DNA from: Dryocola boscaweniae
GTDB lineage: Bacteria; Pseudomonadota; Gammaproteobacteria; Enterobacterales; Enterobacteriaceae
Length of the DNA: 64,000 bases
Direction of reading: 5' to 3'
NCBI RefSeq assembly: GCF_025215095.1
Contig: NZ_JALHAP010000077.1
Coordinates: 62,001 to 126,000, forward strand
Shown here: piece by piece, positions 1 through 7,407 of the stretch
Numbering within the stretch: position 1 is the stretch's first letter
Layout of the letters: the number at the start of each line of letters is the position of its first letter
Notes under the pieces: generated by a model
Told to the model about the DNA's origin: nothing
Seen by the model: the letters and a program-made list of their open reading frames with translations, nothing else
Database searches by the model: none
Position numbers and translations under genes: made by a program

Positions 1-7
1 TTCCCCT

Positions 8-1882
8 TTAAAAATCCAGCAATGACGGGTTTTCTTCTTTGTTGGTATTCGGTGTTGTCGTGTCTTTTTCGCCCACCTCATCAAAAAAAAGATCGGGCCA
101 CGTTGTGGTGATATCCGGCATTGATACGGATACGGAGGATGTTTCCTCCTCGTTAAAATCCAGGGCGATGTTTACCGTTGCGGCGGTGGCGGCAATGGCG
201 GGCGACACGGTGCAGATCTCCAGTTCGCGTTTTCTCACCCTGATGGGCGAAATCAGAGAGGCCGACGGGAGTGTTTTTGTCGTGAAGATGAAGCTGACAA
301 AATCGGGTAGGTTCAGGATCATATTGCTGTCGGTAAAAAAACGCTCGGCCTGCCTGATGGTGCGTTCATCGTCGATAGTCTCTGTCAGCACGGCGTCGGT
401 TTTCGCTTTGCGGACCTCATCATCGACTAATATGGTGCCGGACATCCTTGCCACCCATTCAGCGGTATCCGGGTCCATGACACGGTAAACCAGTTTGAAT
501 TTGGCGTTCTCAACGACAGCGCCGACAACAGCGTCCCCTTTCAAATCTGCCGGGCAGTCTTTTAAATCGTCAATCGACTGATGGTCCATAATAATATGCA
601 CGCCTTTATCGCGTGCCGCGCCTAAGCCTTCCAGCGCGGGTCTGGATAAATGGTATTTCAGCTCGGAAAGATAAATAGCAATAGGGCGGGGAACGTCTTT
701 CACTCGCTCGCGCCTTTCTGCCAACTGGTACAGGCGAACCAGCAACATGCGCTGAGCGGTAATGATTTTGCTGTTGCGCATTGAGCCAATCACATAACAG
801 CAACCGCCTTCTTCAAATATCCTATTAAGCGAAAATCCGGTGGGGGCATTAATGGCATTGAGTAAAGCCAGCTCTTCAATTTTCCCGAAAAAGGCTTTTA
901 TTTTATCTGCAATGCCCTGAACGTAGTCTCCGTTATACACATCCCGAATGGTTGAGGCAGTATTACGGGTGACAAACTGCGCGGCTATTCGTGCCGCTTT
1001 CCGGTCGTCAATCCGGTAAAAGTCCGACTCCTGGCCTTTTTCCGCCAGACTGAAACCGGCAACAAAAAGCTCTTCCAGTTCATCGGCGGTGATCTCTTCA
1101 ATCAGGTTTAACTGGTATTGGGGTTTTCGCAGGTCAATCAGGGCAAAAGGTTTACCGGCATCCTCGCAGGCTTTGCGGTAAAGGTGCGGAGCCCATTCAT
1201 CATCCTTGGGGTCCATCACAAATACGCCTTCACCGGCCAGAATACTTTGATAAAGTAATATCCCGGTGGCAACGCCCTTACCGGCACCGGTGGTGCCGAT
1301 AATATCCGCGTGTTGTTTTTGCCAGTCTTTTAACGGCAAATACATCGGCTGAATATCTCGGTCAATGCCGATAAATAACCCTTTGTTCAGGTCGATATAA
1401 TCCAGCGGGTCATAATGCAGCGTTTCCGGCAGCAGGGATTTTACCGTGCGGACATCGGTGCGCAATTCCCGTTCAAGCGTGGTTTTCCTCACGAGGTGTT
1501 TCTTTATTTTGTCTAATTCAGGGGTTAATACCCTTCGCAGCAGAATATGCAAAATAAAACCCGATACAGTAAAGATAATCAGCACCGGCCATGCCAGAAC
1601 GGGAATGCTGGCGACTACCCGCCCTTGATAAAGCCACTGGAAAATCCAGATAAGTACCGGCCCCATGGTACCGGAAAGAAAACACAGCAGGGAAAAAGCA
1701 ATAATCAGCTTTTGCCACAGCGGGGCTTTTTGCCGTTCATCGCTTTTCATCGAGGCGAAAAACGGCATCGTCAGCCCCGATAACAGCGCCAGCATCAGCT
1801 GATGCTGTTGCATAAAAGCCATGAAGTTCAGCGCGCCATTCACTATCGGCGACAGTGAAACGGCCAGCTTATTCAAAATCAC
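8..1882 (-). CDS. virD4: VirD4/TraD-type coupling ATPase of the conjugation system
   Basis: This is the type IV coupling protein, the inner-membrane ATPase that links the relaxosome to the VirB channel. The first 130 residues hold about three hydrophobic segments. A Walker A motif (GTTGAGKG) follows near residue 200, and the segment FVMDPKDDEW lies about 25 residues further on. A later AIYLSELKYHL stretch is probably the Walker B region, and IIMDHQS lies downstream. The C-terminal 100 residues are acidic and low in complexity. I prefer the GTG at 1882 because GGAGG sits four bases upstream; an in-frame ATG at 1912 with a weaker GGGG is the alternative. It is read in the same direction as the virB genes but lies 5 kb beyond virB11. 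Confidence 0.85.
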   Translation of the reverse strand: MILNKLAVSLSPIVNGALNFMAFMQQHQLMLALLSGLTMPFFASMKSDERQKAPLWQKLIIAFSLLCFLSGTMGPVLIWIFQWLYQGRVVASIPVLAWPVLIIFTVSGFILHILLRRVLTPELDKIKKHLVRKTTLERELRTDVRTVKSLLPETLHYDPLDYIDLNKGLFIGIDRDIQPMYLPLKDWQKQHADIIGTTGAGKGVATGILLYQSILAGEGVFVMDPKDDEWAPHLYRKACEDAGKPFALIDLRKPQYQLNLIEEITADELEELFVAGFSLAEKGQESDFYRIDDRKAARIAAQFVTRNTASTIRDVYNGDYVQGIADKIKAFFGKIEELALLNAINAPTGFSLNRIFEEGGCCYVIGSMRNSKIITAQRMLLVRLYQLAERRERVKDVPRPIAIYLSELKYHLSRPALEGLGAARDKGVHIIMDHQSIDDLKDCPADLKGDAVVGAVVENAKFKLVYRVMDPDTAEWVARMSGTILVDDEVRKAKTDAVLTETIDDERTIRQAERFFTDSNMILNLPDFVSFIFTTKTLPSASLISPIRVRKRELEICTVSPAIAATAATVNIALDFNEEETSSVSVSMPDITTTWPDLFFDEVGEKDTTTPNTNKEENPSLLDF

Positions 1883-2128
1883 GATGCCTCCTTCATCAGC
1901 AGTTGGCCCCATGACGTCGCCCCATTAATTCGCCCCACGGTGTTGGGCGAAAAGGCGGGGCGAACGTCAGGGACGGAGAAGGTGGCCGCGATGCGGCCAT
2001 GTGCAGGAAAGCATGCTCCCCTGCACCAAACGGCGTGCGCCAGTTCATGCGGGCTGGACGCCCTTATGATATGTCACATGGGGGTAATGTCGCGGCTGGA
2101 CGCCGCGGCAAAACCCCCAACGTCAACG

Positions 2129-2301
2129 GCGGCACACCGTCGCCCGCTACGCGCGACCACCCCCTTTGAGACGCCGTTTTTCGCCTATTTTTTCTTTTGT
2201 CCGTTCCGGCCAAGCGAAAAAATGGGAAAACGCCTTCAAAGAGGGTGGTCGCGTCACGCTACCGGCTTTTTGCCGGAGACTTAGCCGCGACGGTGTGCGG
2301 G
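2129..2301. repeat. Long imperfect inverted repeat
   Basis: Outer arms GGCGGCACACCGTCGC (from 2129) and GCGACGGTGTGCGG (to 2301) are near-complementary. Inner arms around 2151-2176 (CGCGACCACCC then CTTTGA) and 2230-2253 (TCAAAGAGGGTGGTCGCG) are also complementary with small mismatches. The centre is T-rich. The whole can fold as a cruciform of about 170 bp. Confidence 0.75.
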
Positions 2302-2322
2302 GCTGCGCCCCCCAAATAAACC

Positions 2323-2340
2323 GCTATCGTGGGCGATAGC
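2323..2340. repeat. Stem-loop, 7-bp perfect stem
   Basis: GCTATCG-TGGG-CGATAGC forms a perfect 7-bp stem with a TGGG loop. Confidence 0.8.
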
Positions 2341-2391
2341 TTTTCGCTCGCTGGGGCGGCGAAATTTATTCGGCTCCCCCCGGCCAGCTCG

Positions 2392-2409
2392 GTTCACCTG
2401 GGGGTGAAC
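2392..2409. repeat. Stem-loop, 7-bp perfect stem
   Basis: GTTCACC-TGGG-GGTGAAC forms a perfect 7-bp stem with the same TGGG loop as the hairpin at 2323. Confidence 0.8.
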
Positions 2410-2477
2410 GCTCGCCGGTGGGTTCGGCGACGCAAATTAGCCATTTCTGCGAAATTGAATTTACTCGCCTCATGCCA

Positions 2478-2511
2478 CGTTTAATTCCATGACTGAGCAT
2501 GGAATTAAACG
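2478..2511. repeat. Perfect 14-bp inverted repeat
   Basis: CGTTTAATTCCATG and CATGGAATTAAACG are exact complements around the 6-nt loop ACTGAG. This is the strongest hairpin of the region and could be a protein-binding site or a nic-adjacent hairpin. Confidence 0.85.
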
Positions 2512-2567
2512 CCGAAAATCGTTGTCTGCGTGCATTGTTATTATTTTTAGCGGTTGATGTTTGTGAA

Positions 2568-2606
2568 CCGGTGGAATTAACAATCTTATGGATTGAATTT
2601 CACCGG
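2568..2606. repeat. Imperfect 39-nt hairpin
   Basis: CCGGTGGAATT on the left pairs with AATTTCACCGG on the right with one mismatch. An inner CAATC-TTATG-GATTG stem continues it. Confidence 0.7.
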
Positions 2607-2693
2607 CAGGACTGACGAGTAATCAGAACATATCCGGCAGGAATTGAGAGGCTTTCATTGCGATCGCTCCTTTTATCCGTTCGTGGGATTTGG

Positions 2694-2817
2694 TCAGCCG
2701 CTTATACGACCCAAGCGCGATAATATTTGACTGACGGCGGCCGGATCTGCGCTGGCGCACTGTGTGAAAAAAATCCCGGCGCATAGTAAACACCTTGTCC
2801 GGGTTGAAGCTGTTGGC
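2694..2817 (-). pseudogene. C-terminal remnant of trbM/kikA-like conjugation gene
   Basis: Reading the minus strand gives FNPDKVFTMRRDFF, and after a one-base shift TQCASADPAAVSQIL and a stop. This resembles the end of TrbM/KikA-family periplasmic conjugation proteins. The shift falls in a run of seven A (plus strand, 2767-2773), so a homopolymer indel or sequencing error also affects the gene. Its N-terminal half lies about 4 kb away at 6806-6937; the DNA between is foreign. Confidence 0.7.
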
Positions 2818-2950
2818 GAAGAAGAAGCGCATCGCCGCCGACTTTGAGGTGCCTTGCCTGCTGGTGCCCGACGCTTCGGCCCGTACCGTCAGCTTCGCGG
2901 AAAACCTGCTGGCGACGCTACGCTCGATGGCGGCATGGCCTTCTCGCTAG
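2795..2950 (+). pseudogene. ParB-family fragment
   Basis: The frame reads LKLLAKKKRIAADFEV, then PCLLVPDASARTVSFAENL, which matches the style of ParB/RepB nuclease-like domains in plasmids and ICEs. There is no start codon, and the frame runs into unrelated sequence and a TAG at 2948. It is a remnant of perhaps 40 codons. Its left edge coincides with the break in trbM. Confidence 0.6.
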
Positions 2951-3051
2951 TGCCGTGGAAGCCGGTGATCGAACAGCTGCTGGGCCAACAGCTCGCCGCC
3001 ATGGTGCGCGTCCGTGGGGGGCGTGGGAAATCGGGCGGCCACAAGGCATAA
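2915..3051 (+). pseudogene. C-terminal remnant of a DUF3363-type relaxase
   Basis: In the frame LDGGMAFSLVPWKPVIEQ, followed by LLGQQLAAMV and a stop at 3049-3051, the sequence resembles the tail of DUF3363 (VirD2-like) relaxase proteins. It joins the ParB fragment within a few bases, as if two distant genes of another mobile element had been fused by deletion. The last residues diverge from the family pattern as I remember it, which suggests further decay. Confidence 0.45.
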
Positions 3052-3121
3052 CCATTTCCTGACCGTTTACCCCTCTGTTACTACATATGTATCCAGCGAT
3101 AGCAAGCTGATGCCAACCGGA

Positions 3122-3814
3122 TCATTCCCGCTTCCCTCGCTTTTTTGAAACGTTCCCCGAGCGCGGGGCGGCCATTCCCGCAAGCCCTACAGCGGTGGCC
3201 TGAAGCAGATGACGGAGACGAGGGCCGAAGTCGAGTGCAACGTGCCCCCATTCCGGTACTTGTTCGTATAGCCGAGCGAGCGTCGGCGTCGGATGTGATA
3301 CCTGCCAGAAACCGGCAGCCAGCATGATCGTCGTCGCCAGCAAATTCTGTATCTGTTCGGTGGTCATACTGCTGGCCTGAACCAGCGCGGCCACGATGTC
3401 GTCATGGGCGGCGAACGCGTTAGTCTTGTAGCGGCGAGCGCGCTCCATGTCCACACTACCTTCCAGACTCAGCGTCACATGGGTTAAGAGGTCGCAGAAG
3501 ACCGGGAGAGAAGTGATGGTATCGGCAACGACTTCTGCAACATCTTTCGACTCCAGGCCCGTCTGATTACACAACCCGGCTCTGATCGCATCGCGCCACT
3601 GGTACCAGCCACGCTCCGCCAGTTCGAGGAACAGTTCCTCCTTGTTGGCGTAATAGCGCCGCACGCCCGTTCGGTGCAAGCCCGCATGCTCGGTAACCGC
3701 CGCGACCGTCACGAAGCGCACGCCTCCCAGTTCTTGGGCAAGGGACTCGGCTGCGTCGAGCAAATCCTCGGAACGCTGCTGCTTATCTTCGACTGAACGG
3801 GCTCTCTCTCTCAT
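3122..3814 (-). CDS. TetR-family transcriptional regulator
   Basis: A 230-residue protein with an N-terminal TetR helix-turn-helix (FVTVAAVTEHAGLHRTGVRR, then YYANKEELF, residues about 35-65) and a helical ligand-binding domain. The last 20 residues are basic. It is divergent from the quinone-oxidoreductase-like gene at 3941. The 126-bp gap contains two copies of the same palindrome, so self-repression and control of the partner gene are likely. It lies within the foreign insertion that splits trbM. Confidence 0.85.
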   Translation of the reverse strand: MRERARSVEDKQQRSEDLLDAAESLAQELGGVRFVTVAAVTEHAGLHRTGVRRYYANKEELFLELAERGWYQWRDAIRAGLCNQTGLESKDVAEVVADTITSLPVFCDLLTHVTLSLEGSVDMERARRYKTNAFAAHDDIVAALVQASSMTTEQIQNLLATTIMLAAGFWQVSHPTPTLARLYEQVPEWGHVALDFGPRLRHLLQATAVGLAGMAAPRSGNVSKKRGKRE

Positions 3815-3824
3815 GCCTCGATGT

Positions 3825-3846
3825 TAACGCATCTTAACGTGCGTTA
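3825..3846. promoter_or_regulatory. Putative TetR operator 1
   Basis: TAACGCA-N8-TGCGTTA, a perfect 7-bp inverted repeat just upstream of the TetR start at 3814. Confidence 0.75.
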
Positions 3847-3872
3847 CACGAGGAATCATGCTACCGTCCACT

Positions 3873-3894
3873 TAACGCATCAAGGAGTGCGTTA
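3873..3894. promoter_or_regulatory. Putative TetR operator 2
   Basis: TAACGCA-N8-TGCGTTA, the same arms and spacing as the site at 3825; one more base pair extends each end. It lies about 47 bp before the oxidoreductase start. Confidence 0.75.
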
Positions 3895-3940
3895 AAAGTT
3901 GGCGCACGTTCCCACAAACCGTCTCGCAAAGGAAAGTCCT

Positions 3941-4924
3941 ATGAAGGCCGTTCAAGCCACCCAGTTTGGAAACCCAACCGTCCTCGTCGTTACGCAGTTG
4001 CCCGATCCGACACCCGGTCCAGGTGAAATCGCCATCGACGTCACCCATGCTGCGGTTGGGCTTGTCGATGTCTTCTTCCGTCAGGGGCATTTCAAAGACG
4101 TACCGGGAATGGCTCAGCCACCCTTCATTCCGGGTCTTGAAGTGGCAGGTAGGGTGCGTGCGCTTGGCGAGGGCGTCACCGGCTTCACGGTCGGCGAGCA
4201 GGTCGTTTCGATGTCAGCGGGTACTGGCATCGGCGGCTATGCCTCCGTATACATCGCCCCGGTGCGCGGCGTCGTGTCGATCGAAGGCGCCGGCATAGAT
4301 CCGGCTCTCGCTGTCGCGGTCATACCCAACGCGGCAATGGCGCATGTCGCCCTGACTCAAGTTGCGCATCTATCCAAAGGCGAGAGCGTGCTCATTCATG
4401 GCGCGCTCGGTGGCCTTTCCGCTGCGTTCCCGGGGATTGCCAGGCAGCTCGGTGCGTCTCGTGTGGTGGGTACGGTACGCCCAAGCAAGCTGGATGCCGC
4501 AGCGGACACGAAGCTACCCTATGACCGGATCGTCGATTCCAACGAATTGCCAGGAATTCTCGGTGACGAGAAGTTCGACATCATCATCGACCCTGTCGGT
4601 GGCGCAGTCCGCAGCCACAGCTTCGCGTTGATGAAGCCAGGTAGTCGGCTCATCGTCGTTGGGAATGCCAGCGGTGATTGGGAACACCATGTAAAGACCA
4701 ACGACCTCTGGCTGGCCAGTTCGACCGTGTCCGGATTCAATGCAGGTGCCTACCTACCCACGCATCCAGATGTGATCCGTCCCGCGCTTGAAGCCGCGTT
4801 GAAGATGGTTGTTTCGGGGCTGGGCGAGACAGCGATCGACGTGCTTCCGTTCGAAAAGGCCGCTACTGCGCACGAACGGATGGAAAGCCGTTCGCTCAAT
4901 GGCCGCATCGTCCTCACGCCGTAA
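3941..4924 (+). CDS. Quinone oxidoreductase-type MDR dehydrogenase
   Basis: A 327-residue medium-chain dehydrogenase/reductase. The N-terminal GroES-like part contains PFIPGLEVAGRVRALGEGV but no GHE catalytic-zinc motif, which points to the zinc-independent quinone oxidoreductase branch. The Rossmann part has a glycine-rich HGALGGLSAAF stretch. I chose the ATG at 3941, which has AAAGGA eight bases upstream. It probably reduces a quinone or enone with NADPH. The divergent TetR gene and the operators suggest induction by its substrate. Confidence 0.8.
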   Translation: MKAVQATQFGNPTVLVVTQLPDPTPGPGEIAIDVTHAAVGLVDVFFRQGHFKDVPGMAQPPFIPGLEVAGRVRALGEGVTGFTVGEQVVSMSAGTGIGGYASVYIAPVRGVVSIEGAGIDPALAVAVIPNAAMAHVALTQVAHLSKGESVLIHGALGGLSAAFPGIARQLGASRVVGTVRPSKLDAAADTKLPYDRIVDSNELPGILGDEKFDIIIDPVGGAVRSHSFALMKPGSRLIVVGNASGDWEHHVKTNDLWLASSTVSGFNAGAYLPTHPDVIRPALEAALKMVVSGLGETAIDVLPFEKAATAHERMESRSLNGRIVLTP

Positions 4925-5091
4925 GCCGCATCTCCGTTCTAAGTGCAGAACGAATCCGAATGGCGAGCAAGAGATATGAAAATTCGGAAACTTCGCTGCG
5001 TTATAGCGGTAGCCAAAGAACCAGCCCTGCCGCGGTACCGGCCTCGCCATGGAACGGGCGTGCAAAAGGCCGGCGACTCAATCTTGCTAGT

Positions 5092-5694
5092 TCATATCTC
5101 GGCTTTCAAATTTGCGAAAGTCTCTTCCAGTAATTTAGCTACCGGTCGCTTGCCACTTTGCTTACCCCAGGCTTCAAGGGCAAGGCGCATGGCGCCAATG
5201 GAAACCATCGCAACGATGCGTAGGGAGGAACGACGTTCTGGTTGCCGCCACACTTCGCACAAGGTGTCGTAAAGCGATTCTTCCTGCATTGCATAAGCGG
5301 CCTGTTTTCGTGCCATGAGTGCTTCGCTCGCACGCATCACCCGGTCGATGGCAATCATTTTGCTGGATTCGTACTGGGATACGTGATTGACCATCGTCTT
5401 GCGCACCGCATCCAATGGGGCTTCATCTGGTGACACTTTGAGTAGCTCCGCTCTCATTGCATCCCATACCCCTGCCTGCCAGGCAATGACGATGTCTTCC
5501 TTGGATTTGAAGTAGGAAAAGAAGGTACGCCGGGAGATCCCGGCTTCCTCAGCGATGGCGTCGAGCGTTGTGCCGTCATACCCGTTAGCCAAAAAAAGCT
5601 TCAATCCGGTTTCGATGATGCGCAGCCGCGTTTCGCGCTGCTTTCGTTCGCGCCGGCCTTCCTTAGGGGGACGGCCAATGAATTCCGACGTCAC
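5092..5694 (-). CDS. TetR-family transcriptional regulator (second)
   Basis: A 200-residue regulator with HTH residues TTLDAIAEEAGISRRTFFSY followed by FKSKEDIV, typical of TetR. I take the GTG at 5694, because GAGGA lies seven bases upstream and the operator repeats then fall outside the gene; a longer frame reaches ATG 5757 across them. It is divergent from the SDR at 5778. It is unrelated in detail to the TetR at 3122, so the insertion carries two separate regulator/enzyme pairs. Confidence 0.85.
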   Translation of the reverse strand: MTSEFIGRPPKEGRRERKQRETRLRIIETGLKLFLANGYDGTTLDAIAEEAGISRRTFFSYFKSKEDIVIAWQAGVWDAMRAELLKVSPDEAPLDAVRKTMVNHVSQYESSKMIAIDRVMRASEALMARKQAAYAMQEESLYDTLCEVWRQPERRSSLRIVAMVSIGAMRLALEAWGKQSGKRPVAKLLEETFANLKAEI

Positions 5695-5715
5695 GTAATT
5701 TTCCTCTTGCGAAAA

Positions 5716-5749
5716 TGCACTGAGTGCATTAATGTGTGCACCTAGTGTA
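5716..5749. promoter_or_regulatory. Tandem putative TetR operators
   Basis: Two short palindromes, TGCAC-TGA-GTGCA (5716-5728) and TGCAC-CTA-GTGTA (5737-5749), sit 21 bp apart centre to centre between the divergent TetR and SDR genes. Confidence 0.65.
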
Positions 5750-5777
5750 ACACTCACAACCTTTGAAGGGCAAGATC

Positions 5778-6737
5778 ATGACAACGTGGAAGACATCGGA
5801 CATACCGTCTCAAAGCGGCCGCACGGCCGTCGTCACGGGTACTGGCGGCCTCGGGCTTGAGGACGCCATTGCTCTCGCCGCTGCCGGAGCGGAGGTAATC
5901 ATTGCGGGCCGCAACCTGGCCAAGGGGAAAGAGGCCGTTGCGAAAGTTCGCCAGGCCGCGCCCGACTCGTCCGTGTGCTTCGAAGTGCTCGATCTTGCCA
6001 ACATCGAATCCATCACGGCCTTCGGATCACGCCTGCGGGCAAAGCGGCAAAGCCTTGATCTTCTCATCAACAACGCTGCTGTGATGATGCCTCCGCAACG
6101 CAAGGTCACAGACGATGGCTTTGAGTTGCAGCTCGGCACGAATTACCTTGGTCATTTCGCTCTGACCGCCCAACTGCTTCCCCTATTGCGCAACGGCCAC
6201 AATCCTCGCGTCGTTACCCTTTCCAGCATCGCCAGTCGCAACCGCGATGCCTCGATCAACTTTGACGACCTGCAAGCGGAACGCGAATACAAGCCGATGA
6301 CTGTTTATGGGCAGTCGAAACTGGCCTGCCTGATGTTTGCCCTGGAATTGCAACGCAGAAGCGATGCGGCTGGTTGGGGTATCTCCAGCATGTCAGCTCA
6401 TCCGGGTATTTCCCGCACAGACCTGCTGCCGAACGGAGCGGGCCCGAATAGCGTACTGGGGCTTTGGCGAAAGTACCTTTGGTTCATGTTTCAGCCCGCA
6501 GCCCAGGGCGCACTGCCTACACTTTTCGCCGCCACTTCACCGGAGGCGAAAGGCGGGACCTATTACGGTCCTGACAAACTCGGCGAAACGCGAGGTTCAC
6601 CTGCGATCGCAAAGATTCCTGAGCGAGCGCTGGACATCAATGTGGCCGCTCGGCTTTGGGATGTCTCCGAAGAACTGACGGGAATGACATTCGGTGCGGC
6701 GAGTACGGACCTCTCCAATGTGCCCCCGTTTTCCTGA
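5778..6737 (+). CDS. Short-chain dehydrogenase/reductase (retinol-dehydrogenase-like)
   Basis: A 319-residue SDR. The NAD(P) site reads TGTGGLGLE (residues 20-28), NNAAVM follows the fourth strand, and the catalytic YGQSK motif is near residue 180. The C-terminal extension contains GGTYYGP, as in WWC/retinol dehydrogenase-like SDRs. The start at 5778 has GAAGGG upstream. Substrate unknown. It is the last intact gene before the second trbM fragment and is probably repressed by the divergent TetR. Confidence 0.8.
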   Translation: MTTWKTSDIPSQSGRTAVVTGTGGLGLEDAIALAAAGAEVIIAGRNLAKGKEAVAKVRQAAPDSSVCFEVLDLANIESITAFGSRLRAKRQSLDLLINNAAVMMPPQRKVTDDGFELQLGTNYLGHFALTAQLLPLLRNGHNPRVVTLSSIASRNRDASINFDDLQAEREYKPMTVYGQSKLACLMFALELQRRSDAAGWGISSMSAHPGISRTDLLPNGAGPNSVLGLWRKYLWFMFQPAAQGALPTLFAATSPEAKGGTYYGPDKLGETRGSPAIAKIPERALDINVAARLWDVSEELTGMTFGAASTDLSNVPPFS

Positions 6738-6805
6738 CAGGCCGTCTCATGATTCTGCCTGAGATGCATGACGAATAGTAATCCAGACTTCACGCCACAA
6801 TCACG

Positions 6806-6937
6806 GCTGCCGCCGCTGTTGCCGGTGGCTTTGCCATACAGACGCAACACAACTTCGCAGGGATCGGCCGCAAATGACGGAGCGGAAAAGCCGACGGCAA
6901 GGCACAGGAGCGTCGCCGCGATAACGGTATTTTTCAT
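6806..6937 (-). pseudogene. N-terminal remnant of trbM/kikA-like conjugation gene
   Basis: The frame begins MKNTVIAATLLCLAVGFSAP, a signal peptide. It continues with DPCEVVLRLYGKATGNSGGS, a TrbM/KikA-style signature, then turns into unrelated sequence at about codon 45. The C-terminal half is at 2694-2817. The break marks the right edge of the foreign insertion. In its native place the gene would sit immediately downstream of the Cag12-like gene in the virB operon. Confidence 0.75.
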
Positions 6938-7002
6938 TGTGGTATCCTTTTATTGCAGAAGATAAAGGTCGGGTGAATTGCGAACGTGGATGACCGTCGA
7001 GT

Positions 7003-7407
7003 TCAGCGGTAAAAATAAATCGCGGTGGAATGACTGGCGAGGCGGTCAGTTGCTTTAGGCTGGTAAGTTACGACGGCGCGATAACCGTATTTTCTCAGCC
7101 AGGACTTTGCCCTGAAATAACTCGTCCCATCGGGCGTATTGACGACAATTTTTTCTGAATGCGCGACGGCATACCAGACGCCGGGCGAATATATGGCTTC
7201 AGGGCTGAAAACGATAGACGTTGACCAGCGGCTATCGACGTCGGGAGACGGTATGACAATGCGGTTTTCCGACCACTGCGGGAGCGTGGCGTTAACGGCA
7301 GCATCGGGTTTATCCCATGCGGGCTGAACGGGCTCTGGCGGCGACGCGCAGCCGGAGAGCATCACCAGCGCCGCACCGGCATACAGAGTTTCAACGGTTC
7401 GCCTCAT
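7003..7407 (-). CDS. Cag12-family lipoprotein of the secretion system
   Basis: A 134-residue precursor with an N-terminal signal and lipobox (VMLSGC), so it is probably an outer-membrane lipoprotein. The C-terminal part (VVTYQPKATDRLASHSTAIY) resembles the Cag12 family found with VirB systems. It overlaps the virB11 3' end by 17 bases and is translationally linked to it. Its role may be to stabilise the outer-membrane core. Confidence 0.65.
   Translation of the reverse strand: MRRTVETLYAGAALVMLSGCASPPEPVQPAWDKPDAAVNATLPQWSENRIVIPSPDVDSRWSTSIVFSPEAIYSPGVWYAVAHSEKIVVNTPDGTSYFRAKSWLRKYGYRAVVTYQPKATDRLASHSTAIYFYR

Larger units (their letters stand above)
1913..2693. other. Hairpin-rich non-coding region (candidate oriT/control region)
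   Basis: I see no credible gene here. The short open frames have no ribosome site and no recognisable product. The stretch holds one long imperfect inverted repeat and at least four compact stem-loops, listed separately. It lies directly upstream of the coupling-protein gene. Transfer origins of conjugative elements are often placed beside coupling or relaxase genes, so an oriT or replication/control role is plausible. This is inference, because the relaxase gene is not in the window. Confidence 0.5.

Noticed and set aside
39..488. Plus-strand 149-codon open frame opposite the virD4 3' end
   Set aside because: It is fully antisense to virD4, with no ribosome site or recognisable product; virD4 motifs continue on the other strand.
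1940..2284. 114-codon plus-strand open frame in the hairpin region
   Set aside because: Its translation is low-complexity and crosses the inverted repeat; no ribosome site or similarity.
2806..6815. GCTGTTG at both junctions of the trbM insertion as a target-site duplication
   Set aside because: The 7-bp match is short, and TrbM-like coding sequence continues past it on the right side, so it does not mark the actual break. Probably chance.
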